Below are positions 9,347 through 18,628 of a stretch of 64,000 nt of DNA, piece by piece (the first letter of the stretch is position 1; each line of letters begins with the position of its first letter). Source of the stretch: Phytopseudomonas argentinensis. GTDB taxonomy: Bacteria > Pseudomonadota > Gammaproteobacteria > Pseudomonadales > Pseudomonadaceae. The position numbers were made by a program, and so were the translations under genes. The stretch lies in NCBI RefSeq assembly GCF_900113905.1, contig NZ_FORC01000002.1:1226772-1290771 (forward strand), in the 5' to 3' direction. The notes under the pieces are model-generated. The model saw only the letters and a program-made list of their open reading frames with translations, was not told the DNA's origin and made no database searches.

Positions 9347-10723
9347 ATGACCGGCACACTCGATCGCCTTGCCCGGCAGCTAACCGATTCCGTCCAGGAG
9401 GATCCTGCCAAGGGCATATTCCGCTGCCGCCGCGACGTCTTTACCGACCCGGATCTGTTTGAACTGGAGATGAAGCACATCTTCGAAGGCGGCTGGGTGT
9501 ATCTCGCCCACGAGAGCCAGATCCCCGAGATCAACGATTACTTCACCACCCATATCGGCCGCCAGCCCGTGGTCATCACTCGTGACAAGGCGGGTGAGCT
9601 GCATGGCTTGATCAACGCCTGTGCGCACCGCGGCGCCGTGCTGTGCCGTCGCAAACAGGGCAACAAGGGCTCGTTCACCTGCCCATTCCATGGCTGGACC
9701 TTCAGCAACGCCGGCAAGCTGCTCAAGGTGAAGGACGCCAGGACCGGCGGCTATCCCGAGAGCTTCGACTGCGAAGGCTCCCATGACCTCACGCACCTGG
9801 CGCGTTTCCAGAGTTACCGCGGTTTTCTGTTCGGCAGCCTCAGCGAGACGGTGCCGGCGCTGCAAGACTATCTGGGCGAAACCCGGGTGATCATCGACCA
9901 GATCGTCGATCAGGCACCGGATGGCATCGAAGTGCTGCGCGGCAACTCGTCGTATTTCTACGATGGCAACTGGAAGCTGCAGGTCGAGAATGGCGCCGAT
10001 GGCTACCACGTCAGCTCCGTGCACTGGAATTACTCGGCGACCATGCAGCGCCGCAACTACGAAGCCGATGGAACCCGCACCGTGGATGCCAACGGCTGGT
10101 CGAAGAGCGTCGGCGGTTTCTATGCCTACGAGTACGGCCACATCCTGTTGTGGACGCGGCTGATCAACCCGGACGTGCGCCCGGTGTTCGAACACCGTGA
10201 CGCGCTGGCTGCCAAGTTCGGCGATACCCGCGCCGACATCATCGTCGGCCAGACCCGCAACCTGTGCCTGTACCCCAACGTGTATCTGATGGACCAGTTC
10301 TCCACGCAGATCCGTGTGGTGCGGCCCATCGCCGTCGACAAGACCGAAGTGACCATCTACTGCTTCGCACCGAAGGGCGAGAGCGATCAGGCCCGTGCGC
10401 TGCGTATCCGCCAGTACGAAGATTTCTTCAACGTCACCGGCATGGGCACACCCGACGATCTGGAAGAGTTTCGCGCCTGCCAGAGTGGTTACGCCGGCCA
10501 GGCTGCGCAGTGGAACGACCTCAGCCGTGGTGCCAGTCACTGGATCGAAGGCGCCGATGACAATGCCAAGGCCATGGGCATGCAGCCCTTGCTCAGTGGC
10601 GTGAAGTCCGAAGACGAAGGGCTGTTCGTGCGCCAGCACGCCTACTGGGCGCAAGCCATGCAGAAGGCCATCGGCAGTGAGCGCGCGAAGCTGATCGCCA
10701 CTGACGCGGAGGACGTAGCATGA
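9347..10723 (+). CDS. benA: Benzoate 1,2-dioxygenase, large (alpha) subunit
   Basis: A 458-residue Rieske oxygenase alpha subunit. With BenB and BenC it turns benzoate into the 1,2-cis-dihydrodiol carboxylate. The Rieske cluster ligands are C92, H94, C112 and H115. The mononuclear-iron segment [16 protein letters not shown] gives D218, H221 and H226. I chose the ATG at 9347 over an upstream in-frame GTG (9308) because GGAGGG at 9332-9337 is correctly spaced and the family begins near MTGTLDRL. A BenR operator lies about 90 bp upstream, and the stop overlaps benB by four bases. Confidence 0.96.
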   Translation: MTGTLDRLARQLTDSVQEDPAKGIFRCRRDVFTDPDLFELEMKHIFEGGWVYLAHESQIPEINDYFTTHIGRQPVVITRDKAGELHGLINACAHRGAVLCRRKQGNKGSFTCPFHGWTFSNAGKLLKVKDARTGGYPESFDCEGSHDLTHLARFQSYRGFLFGSLSETVPALQDYLGETRVIIDQIVDQAPDGIEVLRGNSSYFYDGNWKLQVENGADGYHVSSVHWNYSATMQRRNYEADGTRTVDANGWSKSVGGFYAYEYGHILLWTRLINPDVRPVFEHRDALAAKFGDTRADIIVGQTRNLCLYPNVYLMDQFSTQIRVVRPIAVDKTEVTIYCFAPKGESDQARALRIRQYEDFFNVTGMGTPDDLEEFRACQSGYAGQAAQWNDLSRGASHWIEGADDNAKAMGMQPLLSGVKSEDEGLFVRQHAYWAQAMQKAIGSERAKLIATDAEDVA

Positions 10724-11208
10724 GTGCCAATCGCCAGCTGATCCTCGATTTCATCTACCGCGAAGCGCGCCTGCTCGACGATCGTCAGTGGGATGAATGG
10801 CTGGAGTGCTATTCGAGCAAGGCGGTGTTCTGGATGCCGGCCTGGGATGATGACGACGGGTTGACCGAAGACCCGCACCGGGAGATCTCGCTGATCTACT
10901 ACCCCAACCGCGAAGGGTTGGAGGACCGGGTCTTTCGCATCAAGACCGAGCGCTCCAGTGCCAGTACGCCGGAGCCACGCACCGCGCACTTCATCGCCAA
11001 CCTGGAGGTGCTCGAGGAGAGCGCCGAGCAGGTCGAGGTGCGCTTCAACTGGCAGACCCTGAGCCATCGCTACAAGAGCACCGATGTCTACTTCGGCACC
11101 TCGTTCTACCACCTGGACATGCGTGGCGATCAGCCGTTGATCACCCGCAAGAAGGTGGTGCTCAAGAACGATTACGTGCACCAGGTTCTCGACATCTACC
11201 ACATCTGA
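10720..11208 (+). CDS. benB: Benzoate 1,2-dioxygenase, small (beta) subunit
   Basis: A 162-residue structural beta subunit of the ring-hydroxylating dioxygenase. It belongs to the small cone-shaped SnoaL-like fold family and has no cofactor. Its start and length match BenB/XylY, and the conserved segment [17 protein letters not shown] is near the N-terminus. ATGA overlap with benA indicates coupled translation, fitting a 1:1 alpha-beta hexamer. benC follows after 54 bp. Confidence 0.95.
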   Translation: MSANRQLILDFIYREARLLDDRQWDEWLECYSSKAVFWMPAWDDDDGLTEDPHREISLIYYPNREGLEDRVFRIKTERSSASTPEPRTAHFIANLEVLEESAEQVEVRFNWQTLSHRYKSTDVYFGTSFYHLDMRGDQPLITRKKVVLKNDYVHQVLDIYHI

Positions 11209-11262
11209 GTCGATGCGCTGCCGCCTAGCTTCTGTGCCCGTTGGCAGCGCCGAGGTATTGCC

Positions 11263-12306
11263 ATGACGTACACCATCGCCCTGAATTTCGAAGACGGGGT
11301 CACCCGCTTCATCGACTGCAAGGCCAATGAAAAGGTGCTGGATGCGGCCTATCGCAACCGCATCAACCTGCCCATGGACTGCTCCGACGGCGTGTGCGGC
11401 ACCTGCAAGTGCCGCTGCGAAGACGGCGAGTACGACCAGGGCGAGGACTATATCGAGGACGCCCTCAGCGAAGACGAGGCCGCCCGGGGCCTGGTGCTGA
11501 CCTGCCAGATGGTGCCGGCCTCGGACTGCGTGGTGGCCGTCCCTATGCCGTCCACCGCCTGCAAGACCGGTACGGGCAGCTTCGAAGGCGAGCTGGTGTC
11601 GATCACGCCCCACGCCGATGCGGCGCTGGAAGTGACTTTCGACATCGCCGGTGGCGCTGCGGCGCCGGGTTTTCTGCCGGGCCAGTACGTGAACATCGGC
11701 GTGCCGGGCGCCGGCCAGACCCGCGCCTACTCGTTCAGCAGCAAGCCGGGCGAGTCGCGCTTCGGCTTTCTGATCAAGCGTGTGCCAGGTGGGTTGATGA
11801 GCGCCTACCTGGACCAGGCGCAGCTGGGCGAGCGCCTGCAGTTCACCGGGCCATTGGGCACCTTCTACCTGCGCGAAGTACGTCGCCCGCTGCTGTTGCT
11901 GGCTGGCGGCACCGGCCTGGCGCCATTTCTGTCGATGCTCGAAGTGCTGGCCGAACGTGGTTGCGAGCAGCCGATCAGCCTGATCTACGGGGTCACCCGG
12001 GATCTCGATCTGGTGCTGGTCGAGCGCCTGCAGGCCCTGGCCGAGCGTTTGCCGACCCTGGTGTTTATCACCTGCGTGGCCGAGCCGCAGTCCGTGCACC
12101 CACGCAAGGGCTACGTCACTCAGCATATGAGCGCGGCGATGCTCAATGACGGTGACGTCGACGTTTACCTGTGCGGGCCGCCGCCGATGGTCGATGCCGT
12201 GCGCGCCCATTTCAGCGAGCAGGGCGTCACGCCAGCGAGTTTCCATTATGAGAAGTTCACCCCGACCCAGGTGGTCAGCACCGATCGGCAAGCCCTGACG
12301 GCCTGA
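11263..12306 (+). CDS. benC: Benzoate 1,2-dioxygenase electron-transfer (reductase) component
   Basis: A 347-residue NADH reductase for BenAB. An N-terminal plant-type [2Fe-2S] ferredoxin domain has C40, C45, C48 and C81. An FAD-binding domain follows (RAYSFSS), then an NAD domain (AGGTGLAPFLSML, YLCGPPPMVDAV). It passes electrons from NADH through FAD and the iron-sulphur cluster to the BenA Rieske centre. GAGGT at 11252-11256 supports the ATG at 11263. Confidence 0.95.
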   Translation: MTYTIALNFEDGVTRFIDCKANEKVLDAAYRNRINLPMDCSDGVCGTCKCRCEDGEYDQGEDYIEDALSEDEAARGLVLTCQMVPASDCVVAVPMPSTACKTGTGSFEGELVSITPHADAALEVTFDIAGGAAAPGFLPGQYVNIGVPGAGQTRAYSFSSKPGESRFGFLIKRVPGGLMSAYLDQAQLGERLQFTGPLGTFYLREVRRPLLLLAGGTGLAPFLSMLEVLAERGCEQPISLIYGVTRDLDLVLVERLQALAERLPTLVFITCVAEPQSVHPRKGYVTQHMSAAMLNDGDVDVYLCGPPPMVDAVRAHFSEQGVTPASFHYEKFTPTQVVSTDRQALTA

Positions 12307-12316
12307 GGAGAACAGC

Positions 12317-13093
12317 ATGCACAAGCGATTCGACAACAAGGTGGCACTGGTTACCGGGGCGGCGCAGGGCATCGGTCGACGGGTCGTCGAGCGCCTGGCT
12401 GCCGAGGGTGCGCGCATCGTCGCGGTGGACCGTGCCGAGCTGGTTCATGAGCTCAACGGCGAGTTGGGGCAGGGCGCCGAGCTGCTGACCCTGACCGCTG
12501 ACCTGGAGCGCTATGGCGACTGCCAGCAGGTGGTCAAGCAGGCCGTCGAGCGATTCGGCCGCCTGGACATCCTGATCAACAACGTCGGCGGCACCATCTG
12601 GGCGAAACCCTTCGAGCATTACCGCGAAGAGGAAATCGAAGCCGAGGTGCGCCGCTCGCTGTTCCCGACCCTGTGGTGCTGCCACGCCGCCTTGCCGGTG
12701 ATGCTGGAGCAGGGCGCTGGCGCCATCGTCAACGTCTCGTCCATTGCCACGCGCAGCCTCAATCGCGTGCCCTACGGCGCGGCCAAGGGTGGCGTCAATG
12801 CGCTGACCGCCTGCCTGGCCTTCGAGAACGCCCAGCGGGGTATTCGCGTCAACGCCACCGCGCCGGGTGGCACCGAGGCGCCGCCACGGCGCATCCCGCG
12901 CAATGCCGCCGAACAGAGCGAACAGGAAAAGGGCTGGTATCAGCAGATCGTCGACCAGACCCTCGACAGCAGCCTGATGAAACGCTACGGCACGCTCGAC
13001 GAGCAGGTCGGCGCGATCCTGTTTCTGGCCTCCGACGAGGCCTCCTACATCACCGGCGTGACCCTGCCGGTCGGCGGTGGAGATCTGGGCTAA
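12317..13093 (+). CDS. benD: Benzoate cis-diol dehydrogenase (1,6-dihydroxycyclohexa-2,4-diene-1-carboxylate dehydrogenase)
   Basis: A 258-residue short-chain dehydrogenase that oxidises and decarboxylates the BenABC product to catechol using NAD. The cofactor motif TGAAQGIGRR lies near residue 12, the NNVGG strand near 90, the catalytic Ser in VNVSSIATRS and the YxxxK pair in VPYGAAKGG. It starts 10 bp after benC and is preceded by a GGAG box. It ends the catabolic part of benABCD; the transporter genes follow. Confidence 0.95.
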   Translation: MHKRFDNKVALVTGAAQGIGRRVVERLAAEGARIVAVDRAELVHELNGELGQGAELLTLTADLERYGDCQQVVKQAVERFGRLDILINNVGGTIWAKPFEHYREEEIEAEVRRSLFPTLWCCHAALPVMLEQGAGAIVNVSSIATRSLNRVPYGAAKGGVNALTACLAFENAQRGIRVNATAPGGTEAPPRRIPRNAAEQSEQEKGWYQQIVDQTLDSSLMKRYGTLDEQVGAILFLASDEASYITGVTLPVGGGDLG

Positions 13094-13145
13094 CCGCTTC
13101 ACGCGGACGATTTCAACAGGACGGCAACGCCGGCCACGGCTTCAC

Positions 13146-13157
13146 AACAACAATAAG
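13146..13157 (+). promoter_or_regulatory. Candidate Hfq/Crc site, benK leader
   Basis: Four consecutive AAN triplets (AAC AAC AAT AAG) lie 11 nt before the benK start and overlap the weak ribosome-binding region. This matches the CA-motif recognised by Hfq/Crc. Confidence 0.6.
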
Positions 13158-13168
13158 AGACCCATGCC

Positions 13169-14503
13169 ATGCGTAACCTCGACGTCAACGACGTGATCGA
13201 CAATGCTCGCTTCAATTCCTTCCACTGGCTGGTGATGTGCCTGTGCGCCTTGCTGCTGATCTTCGACGGCTACGACCTGTTCATCTACGGCGTGGTACTG
13301 CCGGTGATCATGAAGGAGTGGGGACTCACGCCTCTGCAGGCCGGCGCACTGGGCAGCTACGCGCTGTTCGGCATGATGTTCGGCGCACTGATGTTCGGCA
13401 GCCTGGCCGACAAGATCGGCCGCAAGAAGGGCATCGCCATCTGCTTCGCGTTGTTCAGCGTGGCGACCATCGTCAACGGCTTTGCCGGTAACCCGACCGA
13501 GTTCGGCATCTGTCGCTTTATCGCCGGGCTTGGTTGCGGCGGCCTGATGCCCAATGCCGTGGCGCTGATGAACGAATACGCGCCGAAGAAAATGCGCAGC
13601 ACCCTGGTCGCGGTGATGTTCAGTGGCTATTCGCTCGGCGGCATGCTGTCGGCTGGCGTGGGCATCTTCATGCTGCCGCGTTTCGGCTGGGAGTCGATGT
13701 TCTTCGCCGCCGCGCTACCGTTGCTGCTGTTGCCGGTGATTCTCTACTACCTGCCCGAATCGATTGGCTTTCTGGTGCGCCGGGGCGAGCATGACAAGGC
13801 CCGCGCCTTGCTCAATCGCCTTGATCCCGCCCAGGCGCTGGGCGCCGATGTGCAACTGACCATCAATGAGCGCAAGGGCGCTGGCGTCTCGGTGCTGGAG
13901 TTGTTTCGCAATGGCCTGGCGGTGCGCACCCTGTCGATCTGGGTGGCGTTCTTCTGCTGCCTGCTGATGGTCTACGCCCTGAGCTCCTGGTTGCCGAAAC
14001 TGATGGCCAACGCCGGTTACAGCCTGGGGTCGAGCCTGTCGTTCCTGCTGGCGCTGAACTTCGGCGGCATGGCTGGAGCGATTCTTGGCGGCTGGCTGGG
14101 CGACCGTTTCAACCTGACCAAGGTCAAGGTAGGCTTCTTCATCGCCGCTGCCGTGTCGATCAGCCTGCTCGGCTTCAAGAGCCCGACGCTGATGCTCTAC
14201 CTGCTGATCTTCGTCGCCGGCGCCACCACCATCGGCACGCAGATCCTGCTGTACGCCGGCACCGCCCAGCTCTACGGCCTGTCGATCCGCTCCACCGGGC
14301 TCGGCTGGGCGTCGGGCATCGGCCGTAATGGCGCCATCGTCGGCCCGCTGCTCGGTGGTGCGCTGATGGGCATCGAGCTGCCGCTGCAACTCAACTTCAT
14401 GGCCTTCGCCATCCCTGGCGCCATCGCGGCCCTGGCCATGCTGGTGTTTGCCCTGAACAGCGTCCGCTCCGAAAGACTCAGCTTGCAACCCAGCAAAGCC
14501 TGA
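13169..14503 (+). CDS. benK: Benzoate MFS transporter (aromatic acid:H+ symporter family)
   Basis: A 444-residue major facilitator with about 12 membrane segments. It shows the AAHS signatures DGYDLFIYG in the first segment and the loop GSLADKIGRKKG between TM2 and TM3. The family imports benzoate and similar acids with protons. It lies 75 bp after benD. A nearby ATG at 13164 is out of frame and reads only briefly, so 13169 is the start. An A-rich Crc-type motif sits directly upstream. Confidence 0.9.
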   Translation: MRNLDVNDVIDNARFNSFHWLVMCLCALLLIFDGYDLFIYGVVLPVIMKEWGLTPLQAGALGSYALFGMMFGALMFGSLADKIGRKKGIAICFALFSVATIVNGFAGNPTEFGICRFIAGLGCGGLMPNAVALMNEYAPKKMRSTLVAVMFSGYSLGGMLSAGVGIFMLPRFGWESMFFAAALPLLLLPVILYYLPESIGFLVRRGEHDKARALLNRLDPAQALGADVQLTINERKGAGVSVLELFRNGLAVRTLSIWVAFFCCLLMVYALSSWLPKLMANAGYSLGSSLSFLLALNFGGMAGAILGGWLGDRFNLTKVKVGFFIAAAVSISLLGFKSPTLMLYLLIFVAGATTIGTQILLYAGTAQLYGLSIRSTGLGWASGIGRNGAIVGPLLGGALMGIELPLQLNFMAFAIPGAIAALAMLVFALNSVRSERLSLQPSKA

Positions 14504-14594
14504 CTGCCACCTCCATCCGTACCCCGATCTATCTCCGCTCACCTCGTCGGTGGACGGGGAGCGGCTGCGGCCGCCCGCTTGACGGAGCGAAGCA

Positions 14595-15812
14595 ATGACG
14601 CTGTTCAAGGACATGTCGCTGTCGGCGCTGGTCGCCGGCTTTATCGCCACGGTGATTTCCTATGCCGGGCCGCTGGTGATCATCTTCCAGGCGGCGCGCA
14701 CGGCGGGTTTGCCGGCCGAGGTGCTGTCGTCGTGGATCTGGGCGATCAGCATCGGCAGTGGCGTGCTGGGCATCGTGCTCAGCTTGCGCTACCGGGCGCC
14801 GGTGGTGATCGCCTGGTCGGCGCCGGGCTCGGCGCTGCTGGTCAGCCTGTTGCCGCAGGTTAGCCTCGGCGAGGCGGTGGGCGCCTACCTGGTCGCCAAC
14901 CTGATCGTGCTGGTGGTGGGCCTCAGTGGTGCCTTCGACAAACTGGTCGCCCGGCTGCCGCTGTCGGTGTGCGCGGCGATGCTGGCGGGCATTCTGTTCA
15001 GCTTCGGCAGTGCGCTGTTCACCTCGCTGCAGGAGCAGCCCCTGCTGGTGCTGGCGATGTTCGCGACCTATCTGCTGTGCAAGCGTGTGTCGCCGCGCTA
15101 TGCGGTGCTGGCGGTGTTGCTGGTCGGTGTCGGCCTGGTGATCGGCCGTGGCGAGCTCAGCGCCGATGCCTGGGTGATCGGCCTGGCCACGCCGGTGTGG
15201 ATCAGCCCGGAGTTTTCGCCCATGGCGATACTCAATATCGGCGTACCGCTGGCCGTGGTGGCGCTGACCGGGCAGTTCATACCCGGCATGGCCGTGCTGC
15301 GCAGCAGCGGTTACGGCCAGGTGGCGGCACGGCCGTTGTTGGCGGGCTGCGGCCTGGGCAGCTTGCTGCTGGCGCCCTTTGCCTGCCATGGCCTGGCGCT
15401 GGGGGCGATTACCGCGGCGATCTGTACCGGCCCTGAGGCCCATGAGCGCCCCGAGCGGCGCTACGTGGCCGGGGTGGTCGGCGGCATTTTCTACCTGCTG
15501 TTCGGCCTGTTCGGTGCCACGCTGGTCAGCCTGTTCACCGCTTTCCCCCAGGCATTGGTGGCGGCACTCGCAGGGCTTGCGCTGTTCGGCGCCATCGCGG
15601 CCTCCCTGGCCGGCGCCATGGCCGTGCCGCAAGAGCGCGAAGCGGCATTGGTCGCCTTTCTGGTTACCGCCTCGGGCATGTCCTTTCTCGGGCTGTCGGC
15701 GGCGTTCTGGGGGCTGATCTTCGGGCTGTTCGCCCACTGGTTGCTGACCCATAAAAGCGCGCCTGGCGCCAAGCAGGCTGTGCGCTCCAGACCCGCCCAA
15801 GAGACTCGCTGA
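14595..15812 (+). CDS. benE: BenE-family benzoate membrane transporter
   Basis: A 405-residue, very hydrophobic protein with about 12 predicted membrane segments, matching the BenE family in length and N-terminal sequence ([31 protein letters not shown]). It is thought to move benzoate across the inner membrane and is often found beside benK. It starts 91 bp after benK. Benzoate thus has two inner-membrane carriers and one porin encoded here. Confidence 0.92.
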   Translation: MTLFKDMSLSALVAGFIATVISYAGPLVIIFQAARTAGLPAEVLSSWIWAISIGSGVLGIVLSLRYRAPVVIAWSAPGSALLVSLLPQVSLGEAVGAYLVANLIVLVVGLSGAFDKLVARLPLSVCAAMLAGILFSFGSALFTSLQEQPLLVLAMFATYLLCKRVSPRYAVLAVLLVGVGLVIGRGELSADAWVIGLATPVWISPEFSPMAILNIGVPLAVVALTGQFIPGMAVLRSSGYGQVAARPLLAGCGLGSLLLAPFACHGLALGAITAAICTGPEAHERPERRYVAGVVGGIFYLLFGLFGATLVSLFTAFPQALVAALAGLALFGAIAASLAGAMAVPQEREAALVAFLVTASGMSFLGLSAAFWGLIFGLFAHWLLTHKSAPGAKQAVRSRPAQETR

Positions 15813-15874
15813 CCCCTGATTTTCCTGATCCGGCTCTCCACGCTGTCTGCTGTGGGGCGCCGCTGTACCCATGC

Positions 15875-15886
15875 AATAACAACAAG
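15875..15886 (+). promoter_or_regulatory. Candidate Hfq/Crc site, benF leader
   Basis: AAT AAC AAC AAG, four AAN triplets, lies 12 nt upstream of the benF start. It fits the Hfq/Crc A-rich target motif. Confidence 0.6.
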
Positions 15887-15898
15887 AGCAGAGCAACC

Positions 15899-17161
15899 AT
15901 GAGTAAATGTCCAACCACCTTGTGCGTATTTTCCCTGGGCGTGCTGAGCCTGCCGGTTGCCGTGCAGGCTGCCAACGAGGGCTTCGTCGAGGGGGCCAGC
16001 GCAACCCTGCAGGCGCGTAACTATTACTTCAGTCGGGATTTCTCCGATATCGTCGGCGCCAACCGCCAGTCCAAGGCCGAGGAGTGGGCCCAGGGTTTCA
16101 TCCTCGACTTCAAGTCCGGCTACACGCCGGGCGTGGTCGGCTTTGGCCTGGACGCCCAGGGGCTGCTCGGTATCAAGCTCGACAGCAGTCGCGACCGGGT
16201 CAATACCGGGTTGCTGCCGGTGCGCGACAACGGTGAGGCCGCCGACGAATACAGCCGCCTCGGCGTGGCGCTGAAAACGCGGCTCTCGCAGACCGAACTG
16301 CGCCTCGGTGAGCTGCAGCCCAATTTGCCGGTACTGACCTTCAGTGATATCCGCCTGCTGCCACCGAGCTACCAGGGCGCCTCGCTTGTGTCCCGGGAGT
16401 TCGACGGCCTGACCCTGCAGGGCGGCCACCTGCGCTCCACCAGCCTGCGCAACGAGGCCGGCGACGACAAGCTGCAGGCCATGCTCGGCCATGTGCCGCA
16501 GCGCCAGGTCAGCAGCGACGCCTTCAACTACCTGGGCGCCGACTATGCCTTCAACGACAAACGCACCACCGCCAGCCTCTGGTACGCACAGCTCGAGGAC
16601 ATCTACAACCAGCGCTTCGTCGGTCTCAAACACAGCGAGCCGCTGGGCGCCTGGACCCTGGGCGCCAATCTCGGCTACTTCGACAGCCAGGAAGATGGCG
16701 ACAAGCTGCTCGGCACTATCGACAACCAGGCCTTCTACTCGCTGATTTCGGCCAAGCATGGTGGCCATACCTTCTATGTCGGCTACCAGGCGATGTTCGG
16801 CGACAACCCGTTCCCGCGGGTGTTCGCCAACGTCACGCCGCTGGGCAACGAGGTGCCGACCTACGAGTTCGCCTACACCGACGAGCGCTCCTGGCAGGCG
16901 CGCTACGACTACGACTTCGCCGCCCTCGGCTTGCCCGGCCTGACCAGCACGGTGCGCTATATCCGCGGCAACAACGTCGATACCGGTCGTGGCTTCGAGG
17001 GCAAGGATCGCGAGCGCGATCTGGATATCGGTTACGTGGTGCAGAGCGGGGCGCTCAAGGGACTGGGCGTGCGCGTGCGCAATGTCGAGGCGCGCTCCAA
17101 CTACCGCAGTGATATCGACGAGAACCGGCTGATTTTTTCGTACACCTGGACGTTGCTGTGA
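15899..17161 (+). CDS. benF: OprD-family outer-membrane porin for benzoate
   Basis: A 420-residue protein with a signal peptide (hydrophobic stretch ending near residue 25, [10 protein letters not shown]) and OprD/OpdK-type sequence. The mature start [20 protein letters not shown] is characteristic, as are alternating beta-strand patterns and a C-terminal strand ending FSYTWTLL. Members of this family take up aromatic acids, and the position directly after benE suggests benzoate (BenF). No ribosome-binding site stronger than AAGAG is visible; a Crc-like motif overlaps that region. Confidence 0.88.
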   Translation: MSKCPTTLCVFSLGVLSLPVAVQAANEGFVEGASATLQARNYYFSRDFSDIVGANRQSKAEEWAQGFILDFKSGYTPGVVGFGLDAQGLLGIKLDSSRDRVNTGLLPVRDNGEAADEYSRLGVALKTRLSQTELRLGELQPNLPVLTFSDIRLLPPSYQGASLVSREFDGLTLQGGHLRSTSLRNEAGDDKLQAMLGHVPQRQVSSDAFNYLGADYAFNDKRTTASLWYAQLEDIYNQRFVGLKHSEPLGAWTLGANLGYFDSQEDGDKLLGTIDNQAFYSLISAKHGGHTFYVGYQAMFGDNPFPRVFANVTPLGNEVPTYEFAYTDERSWQARYDYDFAALGLPGLTSTVRYIRGNNVDTGRGFEGKDRERDLDIGYVVQSGALKGLGVRVRNVEARSNYRSDIDENRLIFSYTWTLL

Positions 17162-17224
17162 GGCGCTGGCTGTAGTCCTTTAGGGGGCTCGTGTTGATTG
17201 CGTAATCCGCCGTCTTGCAGTCCT

Positions 17225-17295
17225 CCTGTGGGAGTGGGGCGGGGACGCCCAGTTCACGCCCGCGATTTTTCGCGCGCATGGCGCGCTCCCACAGG
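17225..17295. repeat. REP-like palindrome (GTGGGAG type)
   Basis: Perfect terminal inverted repeats CCTGTGGGAG (17225-17234) and CTCCCACAGG (17286-17295) enclose a GCGCGC-rich core. This is the common Pseudomonas REP sequence type; a related copy is at 31486-31540. It lies 64 bp after benF. Confidence 0.75.
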
Positions 17296-17350
17296 GATCG
17301 TGGATGGCCGTGGCTCATCTTGCTGATCGGCGATGGCTAATGGTTGCGCC

Positions 17351-17401
17351 GTAGGATGGGTGAAACCCATTGCAATTATTGATGGGTTCCACCCATCCTG
17401 C
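17351..17401. repeat. GTAGGATGGGT inverted repeat
   Basis: Two 20-nt arms (17351-17370 and 17382-17401) match as inverted copies with two mismatches around an 11-nt AT-rich loop. It belongs with the neighbouring GTAGGGTGG elements. It may act as a terminator between the convergent genes benF and catR. Confidence 0.65.
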
Positions 17402-17415
17402 GGGCCTGACTCAGT

Positions 17416-17493
17416 CGTAGGGTGGACGACGCTTCATCCGTCCACCGCACTGCAAGCGTAATGGTGGATGAAAAGAGCGTCATCCACCCTACG
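17416..17493. repeat. CGTAGGGTGGA inverted repeat
   Basis: CGTAGGGTGGACGACGC (17416-17432) and its near-perfect inverse at 17477-17493 (one mismatch) flank a 44-nt centre. With the two previous elements it fills most of the 367-bp gap between benF and catR. No gene was seen there. Confidence 0.65.
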
Positions 17494-17528
17494 CCTTGGA
17501 GGTTCGTCACCGCGACTCAATAGGGTGA

Positions 17529-18404
17529 TCACTCGAGGTCCAGATTCTTCACCAGTTTCAGGCAGCGCTTGAGCAGCGGCGAGTCATCATCCTTGCGGTA
17601 GCTGATCACGATGGGTGACGTGGCGCTGGCGTCGAGCAGTGGCGTGTAGCCGATGTCATCGCGGTGCAGGCGCTGCACGGAGGCGGGCACCAGGCTGATG
17701 CCGATGCCGGCGGCAACCAGGCCGATGGCCGTCTGCAGTTCGTTGGTCATCTGCGCCACGCGAATCTTCAGGTCGTTACGGGCGAACAGGGCTAGTACGT
17801 GGTCGGCGTAGCTGGGCCGCGGCGACGCCGGGTAGAGCACGAACGGCTCGCGTGCCAATTCCGCCAGGGAAGCCGGGGCGGCCAGCAGCCGGTGGCCGGC
17901 GGGCAGGGCGGCCACCAGGGGGTCCTGGCGGATCACTTCCTGAACGATGGCCGGATCCTCGATATGGATACGGCCGAAGCCGATATCGATACGACCACGT
18001 TTGAGGGCTTCCACCTGGGGCAGGGTGGTCAACTCGGACAGGCCCAGTTCGATGGCGGCCTCGGCGCGCAGCTGGCGGATCAGCTCCGGCAGTGCGCCAT
18101 ACAGGGTCGAGGGGGCGAAGCCGATACCGAACCAGCGCCGCTGCCCTTCGGCGATGCGCCGGGTGTCATCGCTGACGCGGCCCAACTGCTCGAGCAACTG
18201 CACGGAATGTTCATAGAAGAACCGCCCAGCCTCGGTCAGGCGCAGCGGCCGGCCGCGCTCGATCAAGGCCACGCCCAACTCGTCTTCCAGTTGCTGGATC
18301 TGCCGGCTCAGCGGCGGCTGGGCGATATGCAGGCGTTCGGCTGCGCGGGTGAAATTCAGGGTTTCCGCGAGCACGCGGAAGTAACGCAAATGGCGCAGCT
18401 CCAT
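17529..18404 (-). CDS. catR: LysR-type regulator of the catechol operon
   Basis: A 291-residue LysR-type regulator. The N-terminal winged helix (MELRHLRYFRVLAETLNFTR to about residue 60, with AAERLHIAQPPLSRQIQQLE) is followed by a co-inducer domain. CatR activates catBCA in response to cis,cis-muconate. It is divergent from catB. The start at 18404 is supported by GGAGGT just upstream, and that box lies inside a palindromic operator, which suggests autorepression. The length and ELRHLRYF start match CatR/BenM-type proteins. Confidence 0.93.
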   Translation of the reverse strand: MELRHLRYFRVLAETLNFTRAAERLHIAQPPLSRQIQQLEDELGVALIERGRPLRLTEAGRFFYEHSVQLLEQLGRVSDDTRRIAEGQRRWFGIGFAPSTLYGALPELIRQLRAEAAIELGLSELTTLPQVEALKRGRIDIGFGRIHIEDPAIVQEVIRQDPLVAALPAGHRLLAAPASLAELAREPFVLYPASPRPSYADHVLALFARNDLKIRVAQMTNELQTAIGLVAAGIGISLVPASVQRLHRDDIGYTPLLDASATSPIVISYRKDDDSPLLKRCLKLVKNLDLE

Positions 18405-18405
18405 G

Positions 18406-18420
18406 ATACCTCCAGGGTAT
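18406..18420. promoter_or_regulatory. CatR operator on the catR ribosome-binding site
   Basis: ATACC-TCCAG-GGTAT is a perfect 5-5-5 interrupted palindrome containing the LysR-type T-N11-A pattern (T18407, A18419). On the minus strand it includes GGAGGT two bases before the catR start codon. Bound CatR could thus block its own expression while activating catB. Confidence 0.75.
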
Positions 18421-18628
18421 CAAACCAGACCGATTCAATATTGGACTGCCTGATTTGCTGAGGTCAATCTGTGCCCAGACAAAAATAAAACCTGAAGGAT
18501 ATGCTCGTGCTCTCTCGCATCCTTTGTTCTTCTGCTCCTCTGCTGCTGGCCGGCCTGGTGAACGAGGCGCCCCAGCGCGTCGTTTCGCTGATGCCTGCCC
18601 GTTGCCCCTTGCACACGGATCACCGCCC

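Noticed and set aside
14529-16004. 491-codon minus-strand frame opposite benE
   Set aside because: Its product is dominated by Gln, Arg and His, the reverse of Leu/Ala/Pro membrane codons of benE; no domain is visible.
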